This document shows positions 7,112-16,035 of a DNA stretch of 50,347 bases, piece after piece. The stretch comes from an uncultured Lachnospiraceae bacterium (GTDB lineage: Bacteria > Bacillota > Clostridia > Lachnospirales > Lachnospiraceae). The translations under genes were made by a program, and so were the position numbers. The notes beneath the pieces were generated by a model that saw nothing but the letters and a program-made list of their open reading frames with translations, made no database searches and had not been told where the DNA came from. The stretch covers positions 4,380-54,726 of the forward strand of contig CAJUEX010000019.1 in assembly GCA_910585715.1 (NCBI GenBank). The letters run 5' to 3'. The stretch's first letter is position 1, and each line of letters opens with the position of its first letter.

Positions 7112-9982
7112 CTACTCCATTCCCTCTACTATTCGCTCCTTCTCTTCATCCTCCTGCCTAAACACAATCGTAACCTTAAACAAATCCCCATCCAGATAAA
7201 TCTTAAACTCCCCCTGCTGCGCAATCACAAGACTCTTTGCAATGGAAAGCCCAAGCCCGCTTCCTTCCGTGCTTCTGGAAATATCCCCTCTGATAAACCG
7301 CTCCGTCAATTCATCCGCATCAATATTCAAAGGCTGCATGGATATATTTTTAATGGCGGTATAAATTTTCCCGCTCATCTGATATACCTCCAGATATACC
7401 CTTGTTCCGGGCATGGCATATTTGTATATATTTCCAAAGAGATTTTCAAACACTCTCCACATTCTTCTTCCATCCGCCAGAATAACAGCATCCTTATCCA
7501 TGAAATTAGTAATCACATCCAGATTCTTTTCCTGGAATTTTTCAGAAAATTCGCCGATAATCTGATTCATAAGCTCCACCACATGAAGCTTTTCAAACAC
7601 CAGAGTAATATTTCCCGATGAAATCTTGCTTACTTCCACCAAATCTTCCGTCAGCTGCTTCAGCCTTTGAGACTTTACGTCCAATACTTCGATATATTCC
7701 CTCACCGTATCACTCTGGACATTTTCCCTCTTCAACAAATCCACATAATTGATAATGGAAGTAAGAGGGGTCTTAATATCATGAGAGACATTCGTAATCA
7801 GGTCTGCCTTCAGGCGCTCATCCTTCATGCTTGTCTCTACCGCCTGTTTGATTCCGGTTCCAATATTGTTCACCGCATCCGCCAGCCTTAAATTATCCCC
7901 TTTCAGTTGTTCCGTATCCAGTTGAAAGCCAAATTCTCCGCCATTTATTTTCTCGATTCCATCAATAATTTCCTGATGTTTACTGTTATTTTTATAAATA
8001 AAATATAAAAATACCCCAGTTCCTATAAATGACATCAAGTACATTAAAATGCCTATTTCCGTGTCAGAGGTGTCCCAAAACATAGTGCCAAGCATAATCA
8101 AAATAAAATTAGCAGCTATAACCGGAATATAAAGCAGACAAATTTTAAATACAATCCCCCGGTTATGATAAGCTTCTGTCACACCTTCCTTCATCTTATG
8201 AAAAAAGCGCTTTATCATTCTGAAAAGAAAGGCAAGAAAGCTTCCCTTCCACAGAATCCCTGCTTTTATTCTCCGCAGCAGACTTCCGTATAAAAACAGA
8301 CATATTGCGTTAAATATTCCTGCATAAGTTAAAAGCCCCACTAAAACCAGCCAGTTTTTCATTATGAAAAGAACGTTCTCCAGCTCTGACATGTACATTA
8401 CGACTTCAACAAACCCGAATACCATAGCCGCCAGCACTGCTGCCCCTATTCCAAAAGCTGCTTCTGTAAATAGCCCGTCAAAATATTTCATGCAGACCGG
8501 CTTTTCTTCTACTTTCAGCCTCCGTCTTACCATCCCCTCCTCTTCTACAGTTTCATACCACGCTTTATGCCCGCACATACAGGAGTAGACTACAAAGGAC
8601 ACTACAGCCATTATCAAAAGGATACCCACTAAAATCATATAAAACCGAAACTCACTGCGGAAATTCTCATAGGCTCTCTGAGCTGTTGCATAATGATCGT
8701 TTTTATCATAATTTGCAAAGCCCTCTATACCGTTTTCCAACACCCCCATATAAATGACTCCCTCGTTTTGCTGAAAGGAATATCCTACCGTGTCCAGCAT
8801 TTGAAGTATGGAATCGATTGCTACATTCGCACTTTTTTCCCGCACATTTCTTGTGGTGGGTTCAATAATTACGCAGGCAGCCATGTTCTCGTCAAAATAA
8901 CCGGCAAGTCTTCCCGCCTGGTTTCTATTTATAAGGTCCAGATTGCTATAATATTCCCTTCCCCTTCCCGGCAGGTACAAATATTTAAAATTTAACTGAT
9001 TGATTACAAAATAATCCCGATAATCCTGATACCTTTCATAGTTAATCTTCAAATCGGAAATAACGGAAGATAATATTTCCGCAAAAACATTATATGCCGC
9101 TTCATAAGCGTCCCCATCTCCAACTGTCATCTCAGCAGCTTCATATACAATCTGATACAGGTATTCCTTTTCTTTTTCATCACCGTCAAATTTTTCCTGT
9201 ATTTCCGGACTCATTTCTTTTATCAGATTCCCACTGAAATATCCGGCATTTTCCAGGTACTCAACAGCCCTCACTCCCCTCCGGCATTGCTCCAGAGAAA
9301 AAGAATCCACTGTTCTTTCCAAAAACATCATCAAATAATCCATGGCTTCTACCGCCGAAGAAAAGTCATCCGCCGCCATATCTACAACGAGCTTTTCCGT
9401 TTCAGCCTCAGCATTTGCCTCTTTTACAGCTGCCTCCGTGGAAGCACTTGTTTTATCCAGCCGCTGAAATCCATAGATTCCATTGGGAAGGGAACTTTCC
9501 AAAATCGACATAAGGTCTCTTTCATATATGCTTTTACCATCTGCCGGATAATACTTTTCTTCCACTATTCCGTCCTGAATATCCACTCCGTAAGTATTTC
9601 CCCAGTTAATCAAATCCTGCACTCTGTAAACAAGCTGGCCGTCACTGGAAACCTTCATGCTTCCGGGCTGCTTTCTGTAATAATACTCCAATAAATCAAT
9701 GGTCTTTTCCTTGTCAAATTCTCCATCCGTTTCAAACTGCTGGCATAATGCAAGATAATAAATCATGTCTGCAGAATCACTGGAAAACATTTCCGCCAGG
9801 CTGTCCGAATCCTCATAATCATCGTCTTCAAAGGGATTAATCAAAAAACTATAATTCTTATTGTTTGTCACTACGATACATCTTGTGAACATAAAACTGA
9901 CGATTCCGATAATCCCCAGAATAGACAGCATTTCCACGGCAATTACCAGACTTTTCTTTCCGAATGTGCAATGTTTTTTCAT
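7112..9982 (-). CDS. Large membrane sensor histidine kinase
   Basis: 956 residues, well above the usual 350-600. Order: one N-terminal membrane segment, an extracytoplasmic region of roughly 400 residues, a block of about six membrane segments, a HAMP-like linker (KINGGEFGFQLD), the HisKA box NVSHDIKTPLTS with the phospho-acceptor histidine, then a HATPase domain with the N box ENLFGNIYKYA and the G box RSTEGSGLGLSIAKS. I chose the ATG at 9982 because TTTGGAG lies 6 bases upstream. An in-frame TTG at 10048 would overlap the regulator gene. The partner regulator ends 34 bases upstream. The signal sensed is unknown. Confidence 0.9.
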   Translation of the reverse strand: MKKHCTFGKKSLVIAVEMLSILGIIGIVSFMFTRCIVVTNNKNYSFLINPFEDDDYEDSDSLAEMFSSDSADMIYYLALCQQFETDGEFDKEKTIDLLEYYYRKQPGSMKVSSDGQLVYRVQDLINWGNTYGVDIQDGIVEEKYYPADGKSIYERDLMSILESSLPNGIYGFQRLDKTSASTEAAVKEANAEAETEKLVVDMAADDFSSAVEAMDYLMMFLERTVDSFSLEQCRRGVRAVEYLENAGYFSGNLIKEMSPEIQEKFDGDEKEKEYLYQIVYEAAEMTVGDGDAYEAAYNVFAEILSSVISDLKINYERYQDYRDYFVINQLNFKYLYLPGRGREYYSNLDLINRNQAGRLAGYFDENMAACVIIEPTTRNVREKSANVAIDSILQMLDTVGYSFQQNEGVIYMGVLENGIEGFANYDKNDHYATAQRAYENFRSEFRFYMILVGILLIMAVVSFVVYSCMCGHKAWYETVEEEGMVRRRLKVEEKPVCMKYFDGLFTEAAFGIGAAVLAAMVFGFVEVVMYMSELENVLFIMKNWLVLVGLLTYAGIFNAICLFLYGSLLRRIKAGILWKGSFLAFLFRMIKRFFHKMKEGVTEAYHNRGIVFKICLLYIPVIAANFILIMLGTMFWDTSDTEIGILMYLMSFIGTGVFLYFIYKNNSKHQEIIDGIEKINGGEFGFQLDTEQLKGDNLRLADAVNNIGTGIKQAVETSMKDERLKADLITNVSHDIKTPLTSIINYVDLLKRENVQSDTVREYIEVLDVKSQRLKQLTEDLVEVSKISSGNITLVFEKLHVVELMNQIIGEFSEKFQEKNLDVITNFMDKDAVILADGRRMWRVFENLFGNIYKYAMPGTRVYLEVYQMSGKIYTAIKNISMQPLNIDADELTERFIRGDISRSTEGSGLGLSIAKSLVIAQQGEFKIYLDGDLFKVTIVFRQEDEEKERIVEGME

Positions 9983-10016
9983 ACTTTTCTCCAAATCCTG
10001 CCTTTTGAACCGGCCT

Positions 10017-10715
10017 CTATGTTTCCTGCTTCTCCACTTTATATCCAATTCCCCACACTACTTTTAAGTATCTTGGCTCCCTTGGATTAATTTCTATTTT
10101 TTCCCTGATATGCCTGATATGTACTGCCACTGTATTATCCGCTCCAATGGCCTCTTCGTTCCAGATGTTTTTATATATCTGTTCAATGGAAAAAACCCTT
10201 CCTGCATTTTTAGTCAATAGCAGTAAAATGCTGTATTCAATAGGCGTCAGCTTAATGGGCTCATAATCCACCGTAACCTGCTTTGTTTCATCATTGATTT
10301 CAAGCCCTCCTACCCTGTATACATTTTTGATGGATTCCACCATATTTCCAAGCTTTGTATACCTTCTCAGATTGGATTTCACTCTGGCAACCAGCTCTAA
10401 AGGATTAAAGGGCTTCGTCACATAATCATCCGCCCCCACATTCAATCCCAGAATCTTATCCGCATCCTCCGATTTGGCGGACAGCACGATAATAGGAATT
10501 GAACTAAATTCCCGAATCTGAAGTGTGGCATGGATTCCATCCAGCCTGGGCATCATAACATCAATAATCAATAAATGTATCTCATTATCCCTTAAAAGCC
10601 TGATTGCCTCTTCTCCGTCAAAAGCCTTATAAATGGTATACCCTTCCTGAGACAAATAGATACTGATGGCATCCACTATATTTTTATCATCATCACAAAT
10701 TAAAATATTTGCCAA
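10017..10715 (-). CDS. OmpR-family response regulator
   Basis: 232 residues. Receiver domain at the N-terminus with the acidic pair near DD8-9, phospho-acceptor D52 (LLIIDVMMP) and conserved K in VTKPFNPLEL, followed by a winged-helix DNA-binding domain ending in VWGIGYKVE. The start is a TTG at 10715: GGGAGG lies 8 bases upstream and the protein then opens MANILICDDD, the usual receiver start. It is the evident partner of the kinase downstream. Direct TTAAAA repeats in the divergent upstream gap may be its binding site (inference). Confidence 0.93.
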   Translation of the reverse strand: MANILICDDDKNIVDAISIYLSQEGYTIYKAFDGEEAIRLLRDNEIHLLIIDVMMPRLDGIHATLQIREFSSIPIIVLSAKSEDADKILGLNVGADDYVTKPFNPLELVARVKSNLRRYTKLGNMVESIKNVYRVGGLEINDETKQVTVDYEPIKLTPIEYSILLLLTKNAGRVFSIEQIYKNIWNEEAIGADNTVAVHIRHIREKIEINPREPRYLKVVWGIGYKVEKQET

Positions 10716-10799
10716 ATTTCTTACCTCCCTGAAATATACTGCTGTCAAGTCATGCAGTATATGAATTAATTGAAACATATAGAGTTTAGGAAAAAAGTA

Positions 10800-10825
10800 T
10801 TAAAATAGTTAAAATTTTCTTAAAT
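10800..10825. promoter_or_regulatory. Possible response-regulator binding repeats
   Basis: TTAAAA begins at 10800 and 10809, and a related TTAAAT at 10820. These 9-11 bp spacings match how OmpR-family dimers bind tandem half-sites. They lie between the divergent regulator gene and the DUF378 gene, so they could control either. The A/T richness of the region makes chance matches easy. Confidence 0.35.
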
Positions 10826-10907
10826 TATCATTCCCTTCTTTGCATAAGTACAATAAATTATGAAATACTAATAGTGCCACTTTCCATTATGAAAGGAGAT
10901 TTTAATT

Positions 10908-11120
10908 ATGGGAAATAAAGGTTTAAACTGTTTTGCGCTTACGTTAGTCATCATAGGCGCACTTAACTGGGGACTTGTGGGATTTTTTAATTTCAATCTG
11001 GTCTCCCTGATTTTAGGAAATATGACATGGTTGTCAAGAATTATCTATGCCCTTGTAGGCATTTGCGGTATTTATCTGCTGACGTTCTACAATTTAATCG
11101 GCAGGAATCAGAATGCCTGA
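10908..11120 (+). CDS. DUF378 small membrane protein
   Basis: A 70-residue protein with two hydrophobic helices and the DUF378 signature ALTLVIIGALNWGLVGFFNFN near residues 10-30, with IIYALVGICGIYLL in the second helix. GAAAGGAGA precedes the ATG. DUF378 proteins are small membrane proteins of unknown function found widely in bacteria. Divergent placement from the two-component genes suggests it may be one of their targets (inference). Confidence 0.85.
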   Translation: MGNKGLNCFALTLVIIGALNWGLVGFFNFNLVSLILGNMTWLSRIIYALVGICGIYLLTFYNLIGRNQNA

Positions 11121-11128
11121 ACAGGCGC

Positions 11129-12001
11129 TCATGCCTGAACCAGCATGATAAATGCCCCCAGATTACCTCGTTTTCCCATAGAAGCCCTATGGGAAAACAA
11201 GTAATTCGGGTTATGGCAGGTACATATATCCGTAATCTGGATGTTCTCACTTTTTACTCCTGCTTCTTCTAAGAGAAATCTGTTTGCTTTCCATAAATCC
11301 AGTTGATATTTCTCATTTTCTTTTGGAAATAAAACCTGTTCCAGCATTTTTTTATTTCCCGAAAAGCACTCTTCCACCCGGGCAGCCACATCCCCGCTTA
11401 CCTCGTAACAGTCCTTGCAAATAGACGGTCCTATGGCGCAAATCAGTTCTTCCGGCTTTGAACCGAACTCCTCCTGCATTTTCCGGACAGTTTCGGGACC
11501 CATTTTCCCTACAGTTCCCTTCCATCCGGAATGGGACAGACCTATGGCTTTTTTCACAGGATCCACAAAATAAAGGGGAACGCAGTCCGCATAAAAAGTA
11601 GACAGGACAATTCCCTTTTCTTTTGTAATAAGACCGTCAATATCCTTATAATCTCTTTCCCGCACAAGCCCTTTTCCCATATCCTCTTTTGTAACAACCC
11701 GGATATTGACAGTATGGGTCTGGTCTGAACACACAAACGCTTCCGGCTCTGCAAAAAGCGCCCTGCCAACCCTTCGGAAATTTTCCATCACATCCTCTTT
11801 TTTATCTCCCCTTGTAAAGCTTAAATTCATGGAAGCAAACATTCCTTTACTGACCCCTCCCAGACGGGTGGTAAACAAATGTCTGATGCAGGGAATCTCA
11901 TCCAGCATGGGAAAAGTCAGATATTCCATATCCCCTGCCCTGTTCTGTATCATTACCGGCTTTTCTTCTTGTCTGATTACCGGATATAATTCTTCTTTCA
12001 T
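11129..12001 (-). CDS. pgeF: Peptidoglycan editing factor PgeF / laccase-domain purine nucleoside phosphorylase family
   Basis: A YfiH/LACC1-family protein. Members have been shown to act on purine nucleosides and, in E. coli, to prevent misincorporation of amino acids in peptidoglycan precursors. Metal-site landmarks are YADCVPLYFVD, LSHSGWKGTVGK (zinc His) and CAIGPSICKDCYEV (zinc Cys). 290 residues from the ATG at 12001; a GTG four codons earlier at 12013 is possible and the Shine-Dalgarno evidence is weak for both. It lies 36-48 bases after yraN and converges with the DUF378 gene with only 8 bases between stops. Confidence 0.88.
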   Translation of the reverse strand: MKEELYPVIRQEEKPVMIQNRAGDMEYLTFPMLDEIPCIRHLFTTRLGGVSKGMFASMNLSFTRGDKKEDVMENFRRVGRALFAEPEAFVCSDQTHTVNIRVVTKEDMGKGLVRERDYKDIDGLITKEKGIVLSTFYADCVPLYFVDPVKKAIGLSHSGWKGTVGKMGPETVRKMQEEFGSKPEELICAIGPSICKDCYEVSGDVAARVEECFSGNKKMLEQVLFPKENEKYQLDLWKANRFLLEEAGVKSENIQITDICTCHNPNYLFSHRASMGKRGNLGAFIMLVQA

Positions 12002-12049
12002 GATTTTTCTCACTTTCCGTCAACATTCCATTGCTTACTTTTACATTGC

Positions 12050-12409
12050 TTAATTTTTCCACTGGTGCATAAAAGCATTTTTATACCATGTAATTTCTTC
12101 TCCGCAGATTGCCACCACATCATAACGGCAGCACATATTTTCCGCTAAGGGATGGCACATCAGATAAAATTGCGCAACTTTGGAAATCTGCCTTTGCTTT
12201 GCAACTGTCACAGACTCCTCCGGCATCCCCTTCTTTTTGTCTTTCCGGTATTTTACTTCTACAAACACCAATGCTCCTTTATGATATCCGATTAAATCAA
12301 TTTCACCCTGACGCACTCTGAAATTCTTTTCCAAAATGATAAAATCCTGCTTTTTTAAGTATTCTTCCGCTCTTTCCTCGTAAGCTTTTCCTACTTTTCT
12401 TTTATTCAT
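12050..12409 (-). CDS. yraN: YraN/UPF0102 family endonuclease-like protein
   Basis: 119 residues, the family's usual size. Shows the nuclease-like core RVRQGEIDLIGYHKGALVFVEVKYR, with the E, D and ExK residues of the restriction-endonuclease-like fold. Function is not firmly established; the gene is commonly found beside rnhB. I chose the ATG at 12409 (MNKRKVGKAYEE) with AGGA 8 bases upstream. An ATG 15 codons earlier at 12454 lacks a good ribosome site and would add an atypical N-terminus. Confidence 0.88.
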   Translation of the reverse strand: MNKRKVGKAYEERAEEYLKKQDFIILEKNFRVRQGEIDLIGYHKGALVFVEVKYRKDKKKGMPEESVTVAKQRQISKVAQFYLMCHPLAENMCCRYDVVAICGEEITWYKNAFMHQWKN

Positions 12410-12456
12410 ACAGTATTCCTGCACCCCGTACCGTCCCTGTGCTTTTGCAGGCATGG

Positions 12457-12741
12457 TTATTTTTTCATTTTTGCCCGTATTTTGTCCATCTGGTCCACAA
12501 ATACCAGTATTTCCGCCACAACCTCATAAAGCTCCGGCGGAATCATTTCACCGATTTGCAGCCTTGCCAGAGTGTCCGCCAGCTTATCATCCTTGTGGAT
12601 AGGAACCTTTTCTTCTTTAGCCTTTTGTAAAATCCTTTCCGCCAGCGCTCCTTTTCCGGAAGCAATTACCCGGGGAGCTTCTTCGGAAGGGTCATATTCC
12701 AGGGCAATTGCCTGTTTTATTTTTTTTGGTTTTTCTTCCAT
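12457..12741 (-). CDS. FlhB C-terminal-domain-like protein (YlqH type)
   Basis: 94 residues matching only the cytoplasmic C-terminal domain of FlhB/YscU export-switch proteins: ALEYDPSEEAPRVIASGKG, VPIHKDDKLADTLA, IPPELYEVVAEIL. In true FlhB this domain follows four membrane helices and a self-cleaving NPxH motif. Here the membrane part is absent and the cleavage motif is not present before the YDP segment. Its neighbours are a FliK-like gene and rnhB, the same arrangement as Bacillus ylqG-ylqH-rnhB. Its role outside a flagellar system is unknown. Confidence 0.82.
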   Translation of the reverse strand: MEEKPKKIKQAIALEYDPSEEAPRVIASGKGALAERILQKAKEEKVPIHKDDKLADTLARLQIGEMIPPELYEVVAEILVFVDQMDKIRAKMKK

Positions 12742-12757
12742 ATGCCGCTTCCTCTCC

Positions 12758-14560
12758 TTATGCCCTTACATCAAAAGCCTGTGTGGAAAGAAGCATGCGC
12801 TTTGCTTCCTCTTCTTCCCCTGCCAATCGCTCCGCGAAGCTTTTTTCCTCTCCGCTTTTCACTGTTACCTCTGTTTTTAAAGCATAGCCTCGCTTTTCCA
12901 GCCTCTCATTTAAAATATGGATATTGCTTTCTATAAAGGAAAGCATGTCGTCATCCCTTAAATAAAACTTCGTGTTGACTTTTTCGCTGCCTGTCATAGT
13001 CACATATACGTCTACAGCGCCCAGATTGTCCATATCCAGATGAAGCAGAGCGCTTATACTGCCATTTTCCTTTGCCAGATTTTTTTTATTGGTATATACA
13101 TACAAGTCCCCGTGTCCGCTTCCCTGACTAAATTTCAGGGGCAGCTGCACATAGGTAAACGCCTGATTGAGCTGATTCATAAAATCCACGTTCTGGCGAA
13201 GGCTTTCCACGCTTTTAAACAGATTGGAATTCTCTTTGCCAATGGTAGACAAGGTATCTGTCAGCCTCTGTGTCTGCTGCCGCAGCTTTTCATAATACTC
13301 GGAAACCTTTCCGTCTTTCCCCACTGTTTCCGGTTCCAGTAAAAGCTGTTTCATCATCCGGTTTTTAACCAATGTCCCAAATTCTTTTGAAGCATACAAT
13401 TTCTGCAAAGGCTCCGCCTGCTGCTTTTCCTCCGAAATCCTGCTCAGTACAGAAAAAAGCTCCTTGTAGGAAATAGTCCCTTCCTTTACCTGAGCCGTAA
13501 TCCTTTCCGAAACCCCAAGCTCTGTAAGCTGTCCGGAAAATGCCGCCCTTTCCGGTTCCTTTAACAAATTCCCAAGCTGCCATTCCTGTGCCGGCGCTTT
13601 ATTAGCAGCGGCTAACTCGCTTTCTTTGGATGCTGCCGGCATTTCCTCTGTCAGGAAAGCTTCCCCGGACTCTGAACCGGCTTTTGCTGCTGCATTCTCA
13701 TTCTCCCCTGCCCCCGGCAAAACTGTTTCCATTCCCGGTTCTTTAATCAGAATCTTTCCCGTCTGGCTGTCTTGTTCAAAAACAGCTGTTTCCCCTTCCA
13801 GTACATCACCGATAAAACCTTCCGCCTGCTCCGGAAACATTTCTCCTTCTGCAAGCATAGCTGTCACCTCTTTATAGACAGCCGCTGCCTGTTTTGCATC
13901 TCCTGCTTTTATCATGTCCAGACAGGTCTGTTCCAGACTTCCGGCAATTTCTTCAATTCCCGCCAGAATCTGATGTTCAAAATTCTTATATGCTTCAAAC
14001 TGGGTAATATTTTCATTTGTGACAGGAATGGACAACTGTTTCATTTCCACCAGATCAGCTGGCAGCGCCTTGGGAAATGACGTGACCTGCCTGAACATAT
14101 TCTGCAGGGAAGCCGCATCAATGGACATTCCCTTATCCATCATGGCAGTAACCATGGAGGCAGTTGCATCGTTCACCGGAATATTAGCTGCTTCCAGACC
14201 TTTTATTACGGTGGTGCCGGTATTCATATTGGTAAAAAGAGGGCTTAGGGAAAGGGTATTTCCTGAATGGCTCTTAACTTCAAAGGTCAGCCTCTGCCCT
14301 ACCATTACCTGAAGCTTTTGTTCCAGTCTGGCATTGACATAAGCATCATCGGAAAGCTTTAACTTTACCATATCTCCTTCCATGGCAATTACCTGTCCCG
14401 TCACGCTGCTTCCCTTTGTAAAAGCAGACAGCTCCCTTGCGGTCAGCACACGGTCTGTTTCCTTTGGGGAAGCCGTGCTGTCTGCCTCCGACACCGGCCC
14501 GGCGCCGTAAGCTTCTTTATTTGTATGATAGGAAAACAAATTTGATAAATCAAATCCCAT
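12758..14560 (-). CDS. FliK-like hypothetical protein (YlqG type)
   Basis: 600 residues, no membrane segment or signal peptide. The N-terminal part (about 45-115) has VTGQVIAMEGDMVKLKL, a beta-rich segment. The middle is low-complexity, rich in Glu and Ala. The C-terminus (about 480-590) resembles the FliK hook-length C-terminal domain: HGDLYVYTNKK, LLHLDMDNLGAVDVYV, LNERLEKRGY. It lies 16 bases upstream of the FlhB-like gene, so the pair mirrors the FliK-FlhB interaction partners of flagellar export. No other flagellar gene lies in the window. Confidence 0.72.
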   Translation of the reverse strand: MGFDLSNLFSYHTNKEAYGAGPVSEADSTASPKETDRVLTARELSAFTKGSSVTGQVIAMEGDMVKLKLSDDAYVNARLEQKLQVMVGQRLTFEVKSHSGNTLSLSPLFTNMNTGTTVIKGLEAANIPVNDATASMVTAMMDKGMSIDAASLQNMFRQVTSFPKALPADLVEMKQLSIPVTNENITQFEAYKNFEHQILAGIEEIAGSLEQTCLDMIKAGDAKQAAAVYKEVTAMLAEGEMFPEQAEGFIGDVLEGETAVFEQDSQTGKILIKEPGMETVLPGAGENENAAAKAGSESGEAFLTEEMPAASKESELAAANKAPAQEWQLGNLLKEPERAAFSGQLTELGVSERITAQVKEGTISYKELFSVLSRISEEKQQAEPLQKLYASKEFGTLVKNRMMKQLLLEPETVGKDGKVSEYYEKLRQQTQRLTDTLSTIGKENSNLFKSVESLRQNVDFMNQLNQAFTYVQLPLKFSQGSGHGDLYVYTNKKNLAKENGSISALLHLDMDNLGAVDVYVTMTGSEKVNTKFYLRDDDMLSFIESNIHILNERLEKRGYALKTEVTVKSGEEKSFAERLAGEEEEAKRMLLSTQAFDVRA

Positions 14561-14633
14561 ATAATTTCCTCACTTTGTTGAATTAATTAACCGATTTTAA
14601 ACACCCGGGTTCACAATTTAGATAACAGTTCAG

Positions 14634-15392
14634 TCAGATAAAGTTTTTAATAAAGCTCTTTCTATGTATCGGCGAAGGACCGTTTGCTTTCAATGCCTCA
14701 ATATGGGCTTTGGAGCCATAGCCCTTGTTGGAAGCAAAGCCGTATTCCGGCATGAGCTTATCATATTCCACCATCAGCCGGTCTCTTGTGACCTTGGCAA
14801 TAATGCTTGCCGCCCCTATGGAAATGCTTTTGGCGTCCCCCTTAATAATGGGTATCTGCAAAATGGTAACCTTTGGAATGGTAACTGCATCATTTAATAA
14901 TATATCGGGTGCAACTGCCAGATTTTGAATAGCTTCCCGCATTGCTTCATAGGTAGCCTGTAAAATATTGATTTCGTCAATTCTTTCCGGTGAAGCATAG
15001 CCGATTCCTGTTGCCACGGCTTTTTCCATAATGACTTCATAAAGCTCTTCTCTTTTTTTCTCCGAAAGCTTTTTGGAATCATTAATGTATAAGATATCCG
15101 TATCCTTTGGCAGAATAACGGCTCCTGCCACTACCGGTCCGGCAAGCGGTCCTCTTCCAACCTCGTCTATCCCGCATATATATCCATATGACTCATATTT
15201 CTTTTCATATGCTTTTAAAGCTTCGGTTCTGGCAAGCTCTTTTTCCATAGCCTCCATCCGTTTCCGTGCTTTTTTCACAAGAGCTGCCACACCGGGTCTT
15301 TCATCTTCTTTATAGGTGCTTACAAATTCAGGCAGCATATGTATCTCTGCTGCCTGGTAAGCTTCTTTTATCTCGCTTATTTTCTTTTCCAA
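14634..15392 (-). CDS. rnhB: Ribonuclease HII
   Basis: Cleaves RNA in RNA-DNA hybrids and removes misincorporated ribonucleotides. Active-site motifs: GIDEVGRGPLAGPVVAGAV (acidic D-E pair), YINDSKKLSEKKR, and the later GDAKSISIGAASIIAKVTRD. 252 residues, with a helical N-terminal extension of about 70 residues as seen in many Firmicute RNase HII proteins. The apparent start is a TTG at 15392 with no strong Shine-Dalgarno; no better in-frame ATG lies nearby. Operon with lepB and rbgA upstream. Confidence 0.95.
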   Translation of the reverse strand: MEKKISEIKEAYQAAEIHMLPEFVSTYKEDERPGVAALVKKARKRMEAMEKELARTEALKAYEKKYESYGYICGIDEVGRGPLAGPVVAGAVILPKDTDILYINDSKKLSEKKREELYEVIMEKAVATGIGYASPERIDEINILQATYEAMREAIQNLAVAPDILLNDAVTIPKVTILQIPIIKGDAKSISIGAASIIAKVTRDRLMVEYDKLMPEYGFASNKGYGSKAHIEALKANGPSPIHRKSFIKNFI

Positions 15393-15442
15393 TTTTTATC
15401 CGCTCCGCTCTTTCCATAGGGACTATCCCTGCTTCATGCTTT

Positions 15443-15982
15443 CTACTGGTGCTTCAAAACCCCGAATTTATCAAAGGGATAAATCCGTACCCATGCTCTT
15501 CCAATAATCTCTTTTCTTGAAATATTCCCAACATCCTCTTCTCTGCTGTCCGAGCTTCCGTTCCGGTTATCGCCCATAACAAAGTATTCATCCTCACCAA
15601 GCGTAATGGGCTCTGCCGCCCTGCCCTGATAGCGGATTACTTCCTTGCCGTAGGACTCCTGTAAAATCTCACCGTCAATGAAAATATTCCCCTGCTCGTC
15701 AATCTGAACGGTCTCTCCCGGCATTCCGATAATCCTTTTGATATAATAAGTCTTTTTCTTATACCTGTAAGGGAATACAATAATGTCAAACCGTTCCGGG
15801 TCCTTAAACCGATAGGTTATTTTATCCACAATCAGATTGTCATTTTCCTGTAAAGTAGGCGTCATGGACTCACCGCTTACTCTGGTACGCTGCCCCACAA
15901 AGGTAATGACCAGATATGTGATAAGCAGCACAATTAAAAAATAAAAGCTTGTACTAAGTATTTCTTTTAATATGTTCTTCAA
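15443..15982 (-). CDS. lepB: Signal peptidase I (first copy)
   Basis: Removes signal peptides from exported proteins at the outer face of the membrane. One N-terminal membrane anchor (about 10-30), catalytic Ser39 in SGESMTPTL, catalytic Lys82 in YYIKRIIGMPGE, and the box FVMGDNRNGSSDSR. 179 residues. The start is a TTG at 15982 with GAGG about 6 bases upstream. It is one of two signal peptidases in this operon; this copy lies between rbgA and rnhB. Confidence 0.94.
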   Translation of the reverse strand: MKNILKEILSTSFYFLIVLLITYLVITFVGQRTRVSGESMTPTLQENDNLIVDKITYRFKDPERFDIIVFPYRYKKKTYYIKRIIGMPGETVQIDEQGNIFIDGEILQESYGKEVIRYQGRAAEPITLGEDEYFVMGDNRNGSSDSREEDVGNISRKEIIGRAWVRIYPFDKFGVLKHQ

Positions 15983-16035
15983 AATATTCCTCTTTTCTGT
16001 CAGTTACTTCATACTACTTCATCATATTATTTTTC

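Noticed and set aside
11113..11140. Direct repeat ATGCCTGAAC, two copies 18 bases apart
   Set aside because: Too short, and explained by the overlapping 3' ends of the DUF378 and pgeF genes.
11041..11250. Minus-strand ORF opposite DUF378
   Set aside because: Shadow of the DUF378 and pgeF frames with no ribosome site.
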